From contig MU401540.1 of the NCBI GenBank assembly GCA_022579005.1, positions 62,001 through 126,000 of the forward strand: a stretch of DNA of 64,000 bases, written 5' to 3'. Under the pieces are notes generated by a model. It was given only the letters and a program-made list of their open reading frames with translations. It had not been told where the DNA came from and made no database searches. Positions within the stretch are counted from its first letter, which is position 1. Every line of letters begins with the position of its first letter. The position numbers and the translations under genes were made by a program. This DNA comes from Poronia punctata. Its lineage: Eukaryota; Ascomycota; Sordariomycetes; Xylariales; Xylariaceae. Positions 34,648 through 45,578 of the stretch are shown in pieces.

Positions 34648-35688
34648 ATGGCAGTTTTACCTGTATTGTTGCGTCGTGGCAACGACGCCTTGGACGTCAA
34701 CCCACCAGCGGGCTCCCACTACTTGAGCGCCGGCGGTAGCGATTGGCTGTTCGCTGTGACTGCCGTGTACATCGTCGCGTTTCTCGTATTCTACGCCTTG
34801 AGCTTCCGCGCCCGGTCCGGCGAGAAGGTCTTTCACTATATCTTCACCATTGCGCTGCTCGTCGGCACCATCACCTACTTCGCCCAGGCATCTGACCTTG
34901 GTTGGCGCCTCATTTCCCAGGTCAACTCTCGCCCGTCTCTCGCCTTGACTCGACAAATCTTCTGGCCTAAATATGTCAACTGGGTTGTCAGCTTCCCCGC
35001 CATCATCATTGCTCTCGGTCTGCTCAGTGGTGTGCCATGGGCCACCATCGTCTTCAACATCTTCCTGTCGTGGATTTGGTAAGTGACTTGAGAATTGATA
35101 CCCCTCATATTGCGAACTGGACTTGTAATAGAGGACACAGCTAACTGAATTAAAGGGTCGTCTCGTACCTCGTCTCCGCCTTCACCACGTCCAACTATAA
35201 GTGGGGTTTCTTCGCGTTCGGCACTGTCGCCTGGCTTCTGCTGGCCTACAACACCTTCACGGCTGGCTCATCGGCCAAGCGTCTCGGTGTTGGCAAGGAT
35301 CATACAATGCTCTCTGGCTGGGTCAACTTCCTTTGGCTGCTCTATCCTATCGCCTTCGGCGTGACGGATGGTGGCAACACTATTGGCGTGACTCCCGGCT
35401 TCATCTTCTTCGGCGTTCTTGATCTCCTTCTCATCCCTGTGACGGCGTTCGCCTTCCTCTTCCTCGCCCGCCGATGGGACTACAACAACCTCAATTTGGG
35501 TAAGAAGCCTCGCCTCCGATCCTCGTTATTGTTTTGCTTGTATAGGACAATGGGATTATATGTACTGACAGTTCATAGCCTTTACGCGATACGGACGTGT
35601 CCATAACAATGGCCACTACCCCGACAAGCACACTGGCACCACTGCCCCGACCGGAGCACCGGCTACCAATCCCACCGTTGTCGCCTAA
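34648..35688 (+). CDS. opsin-related protein (YRO2/MRH1/HSP30 type), seven-helix, no retinal lysine
   Basis: Exons 34648-35078, 35156-35499 and 35579-35688 give 294 residues with seven hydrophobic helices in the microbial-rhodopsin layout. Helix C reads KYVNWVVSFPAIIIAL: aligned with bacteriorhodopsin, the positions of Arg82, Asp85 and Asp96 are Lys108, Asn111 and Ala122. Helix G reads FIFFGVLDLLLIPVTAF: Asp212 is kept (Asp233), but the Schiff-base Lys216 position is Ile237. It therefore cannot bind retinal covalently or pump protons, and belongs with fungal opsin-related proteins, plasma-membrane proteins induced by stress and thought to act as chaperone-like modulators. The C-terminal tail is short, Thr/Ala/Pro-rich and cytosolic. 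Confidence 0.9.
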
Positions 35689-37196
35689 ACAACATCGAGC
35701 TGAGGAACAACGTTCCAGGCCGTCATGGCCCTGCCTGTGTGTGTTCGCATTCGGAGCGTCTCATGAGCGTCGATGACCGCGGTTGTCCTCATTGTCTAAT
35801 TGACCGTGGCCTTCGCAATGAGACACCGCCTTCGAGTCTTTAATAGTAATGAGGTTCACGACTTTTCTATCCGTCACTTTACGACACTCGTTTTCTATTT
35901 GTTTTTGACATTCAGATACCCCTGGTATAGCCCTGGTTACGGATATGGTGGCGGGTTTGATGCGATGTCAAAAATAAAATAAAACGATGATTAAGAGTTA
36001 ATAAGAGGAGGTTAAGATAGAACTCCTTCGGTATAATTACCGGAAGAAGAACTACCGAGGGTGGCGTGGTTTTCTTCTGATAAATAATACCTCAATAATA
36101 ATAAACACCTTCACCCCCGACTTTGAAATATGTGCGTGCCTAGGGATACAGAGTGAAGTACAGAAAGTAAAGAAGCGAAGCGAGGTAGGCAGGGCAGTCA
36201 CGATTACCTAACAGGCCGGCCCGACGAATAAAACATCAATCGGATATCTTACAAGGTACATCTACGTGTAGGACACAGCAGTTCAAATCCTAGATAACGA
36301 CTTGGACTAACCTGATTATCTCAAAAGATTTCGTTTGATCTACGAGTTAGATTGTTTATATCACTGCTGCCACTATTCTTTCGTATTTGTAGAAGAAACG
36401 AATTCGAGTTTGTCGTATCCGGAAAAGAGGCAAGCCTCCGGAATGGGAAGGTAGACACCTAGGAAATACCTACTTGCCTGTACCTGACTGACTGCTGCAC
36501 GAGTCCCTGTTCCCCATTAATTGTCGATACCATCACAGCATTTTGGAGACTAGGTAGTCAACCGAATACGATTACTGAAAAATAAGATCAGGGTAGGTAA
36601 AGGTAGGTAGGTAGACTACCTTAGATAGATAAACCGAGGATATTGGCGGCCGAACGGACTCGCTTGTCGTCATCTTTGTCAGATCTCGGCAGACTTGGCA
36701 AGAGGAGGGGTCGGTCTTTGATCTATGATCTCGTAGGTTATTACTCGTAGATGCAACTTGCAAGCAATCCGGTCTATCTTTTTTTTCCCCTACGAGTACT
36801 TCCCCAAGACTAAAACGAGGCTAGTCTGGAGGGTACCTGAGTGAAATCTAGCCCCTGTGAGGCGATGATCAACATGTTTATTAACGGCTGACGGGGTTGC
36901 ATTAACCGACCGACGGGAATCAATCTTATCAATCTACACAGTACAAGTACGAGTGGATAGAGCTCAAGAAAATATAAAAATGTAAAAGTATAAAATAGAT
37001 AAAAGGCCCGTCGTTGAAACGCTGTAGGAAACTTTTTGAAACAAACCATTTATTATTGTGTTACACCAACCAAAGTACTACCAAACTACCAACCTGCATA
37101 TTCATAGAATCTCCAGGACCGCCGGTTCGTTGTTATCCAAGCGACTGAGGTTGAGAAACACGGCTCTTACCTTGCAGATCTCTTGTTCGAGTCAAC
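35689..37196. other. intergenic region
   Basis: No gene is supported; the open frames are short and without domains. A tRNA was looked for around a GTTCAAATCC-like sequence at 36271 but no cloverleaf can be drawn. TACTCGTA/TACGAGTA at 36742 and 36791. Confidence 0.5.
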
Positions 37197-37940
37197 ATGC
37201 CTTTGGTCGTGCTTCCAGCACATATGTGCGACATCGATGCGGTATTCGATGTCTACTTCAAAGCATTTGAGCACGAGCCGGTTCTAGGCTTCCTCTTTCC
37301 CGGAGGCGTAGATCGCAAGGCACATGCCGAGGCGACGAAACAGTTTTGGAGCGTCGACCCGAATGGCTACCATATCAAGTGCGTGGATACTGATACCGGC
37401 GAGATAATTGGCATGGCCTCTTGGGAGATATACTGGAAGCCGGACGAGCAGAGCGTGTGGCACAATCCCGGAGGAGCATTTTGGTTACAAGGAGAGGATA
37501 GAGCGAGGGCCGATAGTGTCTTGGTCCCCCTGTTTGATATGCACGAGAAGCTCTTTGGAAAGCATCGACACGTTTGTAAGTCATACACTCCACGAACATT
37601 GCCGGTGTCCAAAACTAATAAAGGATTAGATCTGCCCACGATGGCGGTGTACCCGGCCCATCAGAGACGGGGCGCAGGACGTCTCATGATGGAATTTGGC
37701 ATGGATCTCGCAGAAAAGATGAACCTTCCGATATACCTCGAAGCTACCGACCCGGGGTATCCACTTTATAAGGCGATGGGCTTCGAAAAATTGAGTCATG
37801 CCCAAGTCATCCACAAGGCTGAAATTGCCGGGACCAAAGATGACGTCGAGGTTCCTCTGATGGTGAAGATGCCAAGCAAAGCGAACGGAATGGCGTTCAA
37901 GGAATGGGTAGACAAGGGTTACCCCGAGACGTTCGAATAA
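37197..37940 (+). CDS. GNAT-family N-acetyltransferase
   Basis: Best model: exons 37197-37575 and 37630-37940 (229 residues), removing a 54-nt GT-AG intron (GTAAGT donor, ACTAATA branch region, TTAG end). The unspliced frame also stays open and would give 247 residues. Splicing restores HVYLPTMAVYPAHQRRGAG, whose MAV.P..QRRGAG block is the acetyl-CoA-binding motif A of GNAT enzymes. Further support: an N-terminal acceptor-side strand (PLVVLPAHMCDIDAVFDVYF), IGMASWEIYWKP, and a C-terminal motif B (LEATDPGYPLYKAMGFEK). Fungal members of this type are small-molecule acetyltransferases with unknown substrates. Confidence 0.87.
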   Translation: MPLVVLPAHMCDIDAVFDVYFKAFEHEPVLGFLFPGGVDRKAHAEATKQFWSVDPNGYHIKCVDTDTGEIIGMASWEIYWKPDEQSVWHNPGGAFWLQGEDRARADSVLVPLFDMHEKLFGKHRHVCKSYTPRTLPVSKTNKGLDLPTMAVYPAHQRRGAGRLMMEFGMDLAEKMNLPIYLEATDPGYPLYKAMGFEKLSHAQVIHKAEIAGTKDDVEVPLMVKMPSKANGMAFKEWVDKGYPETFE

Positions 37941-40221
37941 AACCCCTTATCCTTTATATGCTATTAGCTTTTTGCAATTTTAAATACCGTAAAAGGGAAA
38001 CTTATCCCTCGAAGAAAAGGGGGCTGCTCTGTCTTGCTGAAATGGACAGAGCAGCCTAACACCGAACCATCAAACATATTGGGTTGTATTTCCAGACAAA
38101 AAATTGGGTTAGAGCCCACTCGCTTGGTATCAACCGACCTACAGAAACTCAAACCGGACAGGCACTAAGCCTTGACACCAACTCGAGATGGGTCCCGGCC
38201 GAGTTCACATAAGAGACATCACCAAGCAAGTTGCTCATGTCCTTACTTCAACCAGCTGCCAACTGGAAATCGATGTGAACCGTCATCAAAAAGTTGACCC
38301 TCAACCCGGCGAGCTCCAACAAGTCTCCTGCCCTGAATCGTCTGAGTTGGACCTCTTTCTGTTGAACGCACTGCCAACGAAGACTAGTTTTTGATTCGCT
38401 TCCGTCGAGCTCATAAGCAGCAGGGAAGGCATTTGCATGCGGTCAAAAACATCTATAAAATCCGCATTGTCGTCTCGGTCGAACCATGCTGGTTAGGGCG
38501 AGGTAACATCAACCACCACAAAGTGGTGGATGAAGAGGTTGGCGCCCCCCGAATCATTGTTGGACAAGCTCACAAGAGGGGGTTGATGCGCCTGGTCGAG
38601 ACCTACACACACCAGTGGCTATTGCCGGGGTGCGGTACTGAGAGGAGGCAAGCTTGGCTAGAGGGGTGGATGGATCGGTAGCAGTTATCATTAGTCGGGT
38701 TTTACACCGACAGCAGTACCGACTGGACGCAGCAGGGGAGGGATGGGTACTCGGAACAAACAACGAGGCGTGGGGAATAGTGTCAGAGCGCGAATATTTC
38801 TGTTGAAACCGTAGTGATCCTCGCTCACCAAAGCCAGCTGAGGGACATTGGTGATTCTGGCGAGACGATCAAGGGGATAAAGAATAGGGAATATTCGGAG
38901 ACTCTGACTGTATGAAGCCGTCGTCATGTCCTTCCCACCATCCCCTGTTGCACGGCGCGGCACTAGGCCAGCAGGAATATCCAGTCGGCGACAGCAAACC
39001 ACACCGACCCATCTCCCACCAGGCAAACGAGCCACCATCGCCAGTACGATCCTCAGTGACCAGAGTACAAATTCCAGCGACCGAAGCTGACGAGCGACCC
39101 CAGGCCAGGGGTTCTTCCCAAGTAGACTCATGGCAACGGCCTTTACGCGTCAAAGACGACTGGAGTGTCCAACCCCGCCCTTCCACCACTGAAAGACCGA
39201 TCGACAATCCCTACTTTTCAGCAGCGAAAGGGTCACGAGTACAATCAGCTGTATATAAGGCGGGGTTCTGGACGGACTATAAACGCAAGACTAGAACCAA
39301 GAACATTTGTAGGGTTAAGTTCCGAGACGCCGTTCCCTGTAGACCGTCTCTAGCCAGAACCAAGCTGGCCCGTCTCGCACGACAAACCCACGCGGCATAC
39401 ACAAAAGGTTACTTCGACCTCGAGTAGCGACGTGTCGTGCGGACCGAATAAGACGGCCTAAGGGGTCACAATGACATTCCTTTCGGAAAACGGGAATCGG
39501 AGGACTGTCGGGGAGGCGAAGGTGCGAGTTATGTGGGGGTTCGTCGGGGACGAACGAAAGAAGCCCAAGGTCAGACGTATCCAGAGGTTATGAAGACCTG
39601 GAGAAAGCCGTATCTCGGTATGTACATGACGAGACAAGTTTCCTCGGGTAAAGCATCGCGGGTTGGCAGCATTGGTGTCAGCTGGGACGATATAGGAAAA
39701 GGAAGAGGAAGAGAGGGAAAGTAAATAGATGACTTGGTAGAAGCGCGTAAATAGGACAACGCGTCTCAGCCAGTACTGGTTGCTATGACCACCTAAGGTT
39801 AGAGCCTAGAGGTACCTAACCCACCTAATGCAAGCACTAAGTTACCCGGGACCCGGCCACTATATAACTCTATTTTGCAGGGGAGACCCACCTAAAGACG
39901 ATGACATTGAACTTTGAACCAACCTCGAAATCGGTCTAACCCAAGATTTTGTACTCTAATACAGATACCTACCCGTAGTTCAAGTTGCGTCACTTCATTG
40001 TAAAGCGGTAATTATTCTTGCCTTGTATCCTATCAGAAATCCAGCGTCAATTTTGAGGTACATACGAATGCTTCCGTCCTTATTAAAGGCTTCAAAGAGT
40101 GGGAAGACAGAATATACTATACGCCTAATCTCGCTCTTGTAGAGTTGTGTCACTTTATCGCATCTTGATCCAAGAACCCAAGGTGGCGTCTACAAACGCA
40201 GACGTGGACCGACAGCGTGAG
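37941..40221. other. intergenic region with unassigned open frames
   Basis: No recognised gene. Opposed open frames overlap between 38691 and 39427 (see the candidate at 38912). A decayed or lineage-specific gene is possible. The right part, 39430-40221, is spacer and the promoter of the RTP1-like gene. Confidence 0.4.
38912..39427 (+). CDS. unassigned open frame, 171 residues (doubtful)
   Basis: An uninterrupted ATG-to-stop frame of 171 codons, hydrophilic and rich in Arg, Pro and Ser, without a signal peptide, membrane segment or known domain. An open frame of similar length (38691-39131) overlaps it on the other strand, so at least one is chance. No splice partner was found. It is listed only because the frame is longer than most random frames here. 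Confidence 0.18.
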   Translation: MKPSSCPSHHPLLHGAALGQQEYPVGDSKPHRPISHQANEPPSPVRSSVTRVQIPATEADERPQARGSSQVDSWQRPLRVKDDWSVQPRPSTTERPIDNPYFSAAKGSRVQSAVYKAGFWTDYKRKTRTKNICRVKFRDAVPCRPSLARTKLARLARQTHAAYTKGYFDLE

Positions 40222-43090
40222 ATGGATGTAGAACCATCGGTCCAACAACAAGAGGAGACGCTGGTTTCGGCTATCGAGAAAAATGGCACCAAAGCATTTC
40301 AACCGACCGCTGACCCAGCCTCTCGAGCAGAAGGACAGAAAGACTTTGCAGCTCTGATATCAAGGTGCGCAGCTTAAGAGTACAATGTTCGCTTTGTTAC
40401 TCGAGTTCCTGACAATCTCTGCAGGACCGGTACCTCGGCTTTGATGTATTCACTGAATACTCTGATCAGGCCAGGCCGTGTCCCCGATTGGCTTCGCATC
40501 CACCTGGTAGACATCCTTACTCTGTTACCCCAGAGGCCAGACGGTGTCAGAGCCACGCTCGAGTTTGTCTTCTCTGTTCACCCCTCAAGCACGGTCAGGC
40601 CGTCAGAGGCTGCTACTCCTCAAAAACAAGGCGCCAACATTACCATGGAGGCGCTGAAGATGGCCTCCAACCTGTTGTCTGCGCCACCCGCTTCTGTCAC
40701 ACCTCAAGCATGGTTTCCTGGCATTGCGCCTCAACTCCTTGCTCTACTAGACGGCACTGACGGTCGAGACCTTGCCAAAGTTGCTTCATATGTTATTGGC
40801 TTTGGTGTTCTTGGAAGAAAGCAGCTTGGCGCCCCAGGTATGCTGGATGAACGTGAACAAGTGCATGCGCGCGGTTTTGCTAACCCCGACTGCCTGACAA
40901 GGGACGCCTGGATGGCAAGCTTTCGCCGAGCCTATGCTGGCTTGTATTGATCCATCAATTTCTCAGAACCCATCAGCCGGGGCTATTTCAAGTTTTGGGT
41001 CTGAAGAGATATTGGATCTTCGAAACCAAAGGGTTCTTGTCCAGGCCAATGCGCTACATGTCGCGTTAAGGCGCCTCTCTTCATTACTAAACTCACATCC
41101 GAACCCGGGGCTTACCAAGCGGCTGCTTAGCCCAATACTAATTCCTCTATGGTCCTTATCATCCTGGCCGGATCCCAAACCACAAATAAAAGTCCGATAT
41201 TGCGATCTAGCCCAATCTCTACTCGACACTTACCTCAAACTCGCAGGATCAGTCGATAAATATCTAGAAATTCTGGGAAACATACTATCCGATGGACCCA
41301 TCAAGGGGTCGGAACGCCACTGGACTTACCTGGAAGCTGGTAGCTCTAGTATTCAAGTCCAAAGATTGCAAGGTGACGAGGTCACGGCACCGGCAGAGTT
41401 GAATCTAGAGGCTATGGAATCCAAAGTAACAGCATTTATCGCCCTTTTGCAGCGGACTGCGTCTGATGTCGATTTATCATCCATATTTTTAAAGCTTTTT
41501 GAAACCTCGCTCAGCCCCCAAAAGGAGCCAAATACCATACAGATCATGGCCGAAGAAGACACCAGTGATCCAATCACGCAGCTAATACAAGCCATGACGC
41601 TGCAGGGTATGATGGAGCAGATTCCAGAGAAACTAGTATCAAACTCTAAGCAGTTGCTTGAGCTCGTCAAGAATGTCCTGGCCGGGTTTGGTACCGAGGC
41701 TGGAAACGACGATGCCGTACCGGTAGCCCTCAGCTTGTTAAACATGGTCATCACCGTGCCGAATTTCCAGCGGAAGGATATTCCCGAAAACACATTGGCT
41801 TCTATCGAAAGATCTCTCTATACAATAAGTCTGGCGAGGGAGGCGGATGCGTCAAAAACTGCGCATAATTTATCCCAACTGTTGAAATACAGGGATGAAC
41901 TTGAAGATCCGGCAGACCGACCTACAGCACTTACCGAAAGACAAGTAGAGGATCGAAAGACGTACAATCTAGCGCTGTCGTACATTACACAAGCTGATTC
42001 GCCACCACCTGTTCGCTCCGAGGGCCTAAACTTACTAGGTACGCTGATCAAATCGAATAGCGCCGTCCTTGATATCCCGGCCACGCTAGTGTTGCTCTCG
42101 TCCCTCCTTAGCGACGACGACGAGTACATAGGCTTGCGGGTGATGAAAGTCTTGGTGCAGCTGTCGGAACGACACCCTCGCTCTACCGTCCGGGAAGTGC
42201 TAGATCAGTATGTAGACGCATCGGAACGTCTGAACACGGACACACGCCTTCGCTTCGGCGAGGCGCTACTGCAGCTCATGCAAAGACTAGGCGAGACATT
42301 CGCGGGCGAACTCGCACACTCAGTTGGTGAAGCGCTCCTCGCACTTGCGGGAAGACGCGCCCGGCGTCCACAGACAGAAGAGCGACAAATCCGCGCCGAA
42401 CAAGCCGCTGCCCGGAAACGCAAAGCCAAGCAGAGACTCCAGAATACCATCAACGACGACGACGAAGACGAGGACATATATATGGAGGATCTCGAGGAAC
42501 AAACACCCGACGAGCGAGCTCGTAATGCCCTCCTCGCCCAGATCGTAGCCGGATGGGAAAGCAAGCGCGGCAGCGAAGACATGCGGATCCGCGCATCCGC
42601 ACTCTCGCTCTTCACTTCCGGTCTAGAATCAAATGTGCGCGCCTTTGCGCCGCAGCTAGTGGACGCCGCGCTCTCTCTAAGTCTGGACGTCCTCACGCTC
42701 GAGGCTGGCGCGCTGGAAGCAGGTATTTTACGGCGTGCGGCCGTCATGATGATGTTGACGTTTGTGCGGGTATTGGGAGAAGCGCGGAAACGTATGGGTT
42801 CCGGTTTTGGGTTTGGAGAACACTTCACTACGAGGGAAGAGGATGTAGAGCGTGTGTTGAGGTACGTCGCGCAGACTGATGAAGATGGTCTCGTGCAACA
42901 ACATGCGCGAGATGCGCTTGAGAATTTGGAGAATCTTCGCCTTGTGCAGCTTGTTCCGCGACAGGGGGACCGCGATGATGCGCCGTCGATTGTGAGAGTG
43001 GCGGGTTTGAATACGGAGAGGCCGAGCTTGCCTTCGTTGGATGGTGACGGGGAAAGGAGGGCTAAACCGTTGATTGAAGAGGTAGAGTGA
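40222..43090 (+). CDS. rtp1: RTP1/TANGO6-like HEAT-repeat protein (RNA polymerase II assembly/import factor)
   Basis: Exons 40222-40364, 40425-40837 and 40902-43090 give 914 residues. Both introns are short (60 and 64 nt), and phase fits (AG|G; G|GG). The chain is alpha-helical with HEAT-like repeats. At about 542-650 it has LALSYITQADSPPPVRSEGL, then LLSDDDEYIGLRVMKVLVQL and ERHPRSTVREVLDQYV, which resemble the RTP1 C-terminal domain 1. A basic coiled segment, an acidic patch (NDDDEDEDIYMEDLEE) and a second helical domain follow. Yeast Rtp1 helps assemble RNA polymerase II in the cytoplasm before nuclear import; animal TANGO6 is its relative. The start is the first ATG in the frame; an upstream exon cannot be excluded. 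Confidence 0.75.
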
Positions 43091-43417
43091 TGAAACTACC
43101 TTTAGTATGCCTTGACCCAAGGGAAACGAGTAGAGGATGTACAAGTTTTTACCTCGATGGCGGATCGTGATACCATGTGGCACTCTGTTTCTTCGGTATA
43201 TTGCAGTTCTATCATGTAAAAACAAATATCCATATAAAACTTTTCTAACAACCCAAAATAAAAACAGAATTGCACTCCCTCATCCGCTCTCGCTGTACGA
43301 AATCACAATATATGATCTGTAATCTAATATGGTATATCCGGGCGAGAGCACTCGAGAACCAACCCTACCCAACCCCTTTTTATAATTGAAAGAAAAGAAA
43401 AAAAAGAGAAAGAAAAA
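43091..43417. other. spacer between convergent genes
   Basis: 327 bp between the stops of the RTP1-like and TDT genes. A-rich stretch at 43386-43420; no gene. Confidence 0.6.
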
Positions 43418-45578
43418 TCACCCCATCCTCTCCTTCTCCAAATCCACAGGCCAGAGAAGATGCCTATTCCACAAACAACGAATCATATTCCCAGCAACAA
43501 GCAACCAAACAACCACCAACGCAGCAGCCATGACACAACCGTACACCCGCATCCCGGACGTATCCAACGCTTTGGCGAGGGCCAGTGTGGCAGTGACGAG
43601 AGCCGTGTTGGGAAAGACGAAACTCCACCACGTCATCTGGAAGGGCATCTTATGGTTGTGACGCGTGTACTTCCATAAGGAACCGACAGAAACAAGGAAG
43701 AACCATTCGCTTAGGCCCCAGAGCCAGAGCCCGATGAGGAGGGAGATGATTTCGAGGATGAAGACGGCGTGGTTCTGGCCTGTGTAATCGGAGGGGAGCA
43801 CGTCTTTGGCTTGTTGGCCTAGGAGGACTGTGGGGATGCGTTTGTCTTAGTATGTATGTATATAAGGTTGGGGAAGTGAGTGAGTTAGTGAATGAGTGAG
43901 TGCTCTTCTTACCTAGTCCTGCTACGGTGAAAGCGGGTGGTCCGATGGATATAAACTAGGTTAGGTATTAATCGTCAGTAAAAATTAAATTAAAAACTTT
44001 GCTTCATAAAACCTGGGAAGGAGAAATAAAGGTAAACTGACCACACCGGGTCGTTGCATATCGCGCGGCAGTTTCTGCGTCATCAACCGGTAGAGGAAGG
44101 CGGCGCATATCATGAAGCTGATCAGAAAGCCAGTCCCCTGAACAGTGACGGCCGTGATGGCAATCGACAATCTGTCGATCTGGATGTCGCTACCAGGATG
44201 TACTGTCCTATCCGCCTGGACCAGGTTGGAGGCGAAAGGTGCCGTTAGTAATAAAGGGTAGGCAGGGAAGACCCATACGGGCGTCATCGTCTGTATTGGG
44301 AAAACCCTTGAGAAAGAAAAAAAATTGTCAGAAAAATAGGGGGCGCCCAGCTATATCTCAAGTTGTATGATTGATGAAAAAGAAGTGGCTTGGCTTGGTT
44401 TGGGTTGGCTTACTGGGTCGACCATAAGATCAGATACATGCCTGCGCTGGCCGATACGCTAATGGCGAGATATACCCAGAATAGCGCCCCCATGAGATGC
44501 TGAAGCCATGGTCCCGTGTTCGGGATGCCGTACTGGGTTATATTTATGAGGATTGTCCCGATGCTGTTTGTTCCAAGTCATCAGGGGTTGTCCGTTTTCC
44601 GTTTTCCGTTTTCCGTCTTGCCTGTCACAGCCTCACAGATTCTACTTACGAGACAACCTGCCGAATATTTTGCGTTAATGGTTTTGTAGGATACCGTTGC
44701 GTGGGATGTCATACTACTGAGGGGATGAAGAGCGATTCCAACTGATCCATAAAGGAGTGCATGAAGCTTCCGGGGACCATGACGAACCTCATGGTTATGA
44801 GAATGCAGTTCATGAGGAACAAGGCAACGTTTAAAAGGAAGAAAACAAGGCCAATATACCAAACCCATTTTGCTGCTGGGTAGGCTTGATTCACTGTAAT
44901 TCGCGTTAGATCGTCTCTTCTGCATATACCAAGAAGAATTTCTTACCGGAAAATAAAACATTGGCTATACCACCGGTCGCCTATGCAGACTGGTCAACCA
45001 AACTGTGAATTTCTTCCCCAGGGGGGTTTAAGGACTCAGATTGTATGTAGCTTACCATAGTCTACAAAACCGTGTTAGTATACTTTCTTTCTAGTTGACG
45101 GGCCAAATTATTGAAGAAGAATATCGAACAGCCATGATAAAAACAGGGTTCTGCGCACCATGGTGAACCAAGTCCATTGGAAACAGCATATCCTGTCTCG
45201 TATGCCAATTTTTCCTCGGGTGCCTATACTGTGTCTAGCTGCAGATATTATCCGCGCCAGACTTTCCGAGTTGTATTGAGGCCCCTGATCTTCATAAAGG
45301 GGCTCCATGTGAGAGTGATATCTCTCGGGGCCACGAGGTCGGGCATATTGCTGCTCTTGCTGCCGCTGCTGCTCATGCGCCGCCGTAGTTGACGATGTTG
45401 CTCTTCGAGTGACCAAGTAGTCGTTGGGGGCTCTGTAGCCGTTCTCGACGTCCACATATGCGTCTCCACGCTGCTGATCAACTTCCCCTTCGGTCCGACT
45501 ACTCGAGTTTGAGTCTGACACCGGAGCACTCGGAGCCCTGGTCATGTCCAACTGCCCAGTTGATTCTTTCTCTTCCAT
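43418..45578 (-). CDS. TDT/SLAC1-family anion transporter (malate or sulfite exporter type), nine exons
   Basis: Exons: 45578-45159, 45061-45056 (6 nt), 44980-44947, 44893-44718, 44657-44650 (8 nt), 44563-44414, 44306-44042, 43955-43913, 43827-43418; 503 residues, every junction GT-AG and in phase. A 120-residue Ser/Gln/Glu-rich cytosolic leader precedes ten or so membrane helices. Family motifs arise across junctions: WFTMTMATGGIANVLF, ESLFIPSVVSIGTILINITQ, STQVFPIQTMTPVWVFPAYP, MQRPGVFISIGPPAFTVAG, and HKMPFQMTWWSFVFPNTAL. These define the voltage-dependent anion channel/TDT family (Mae1 malate permease, Ssu1 sulfite pump, bacterial TehA, plant SLAC1). The substrate cannot be told from sequence. 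Confidence 0.93.

Noticed and set aside
36265..36285. GTTCAAATCC-like tRNA B-box
   Set aside because: No matching A-box or acceptor stem at the right distance; no cloverleaf can be drawn.
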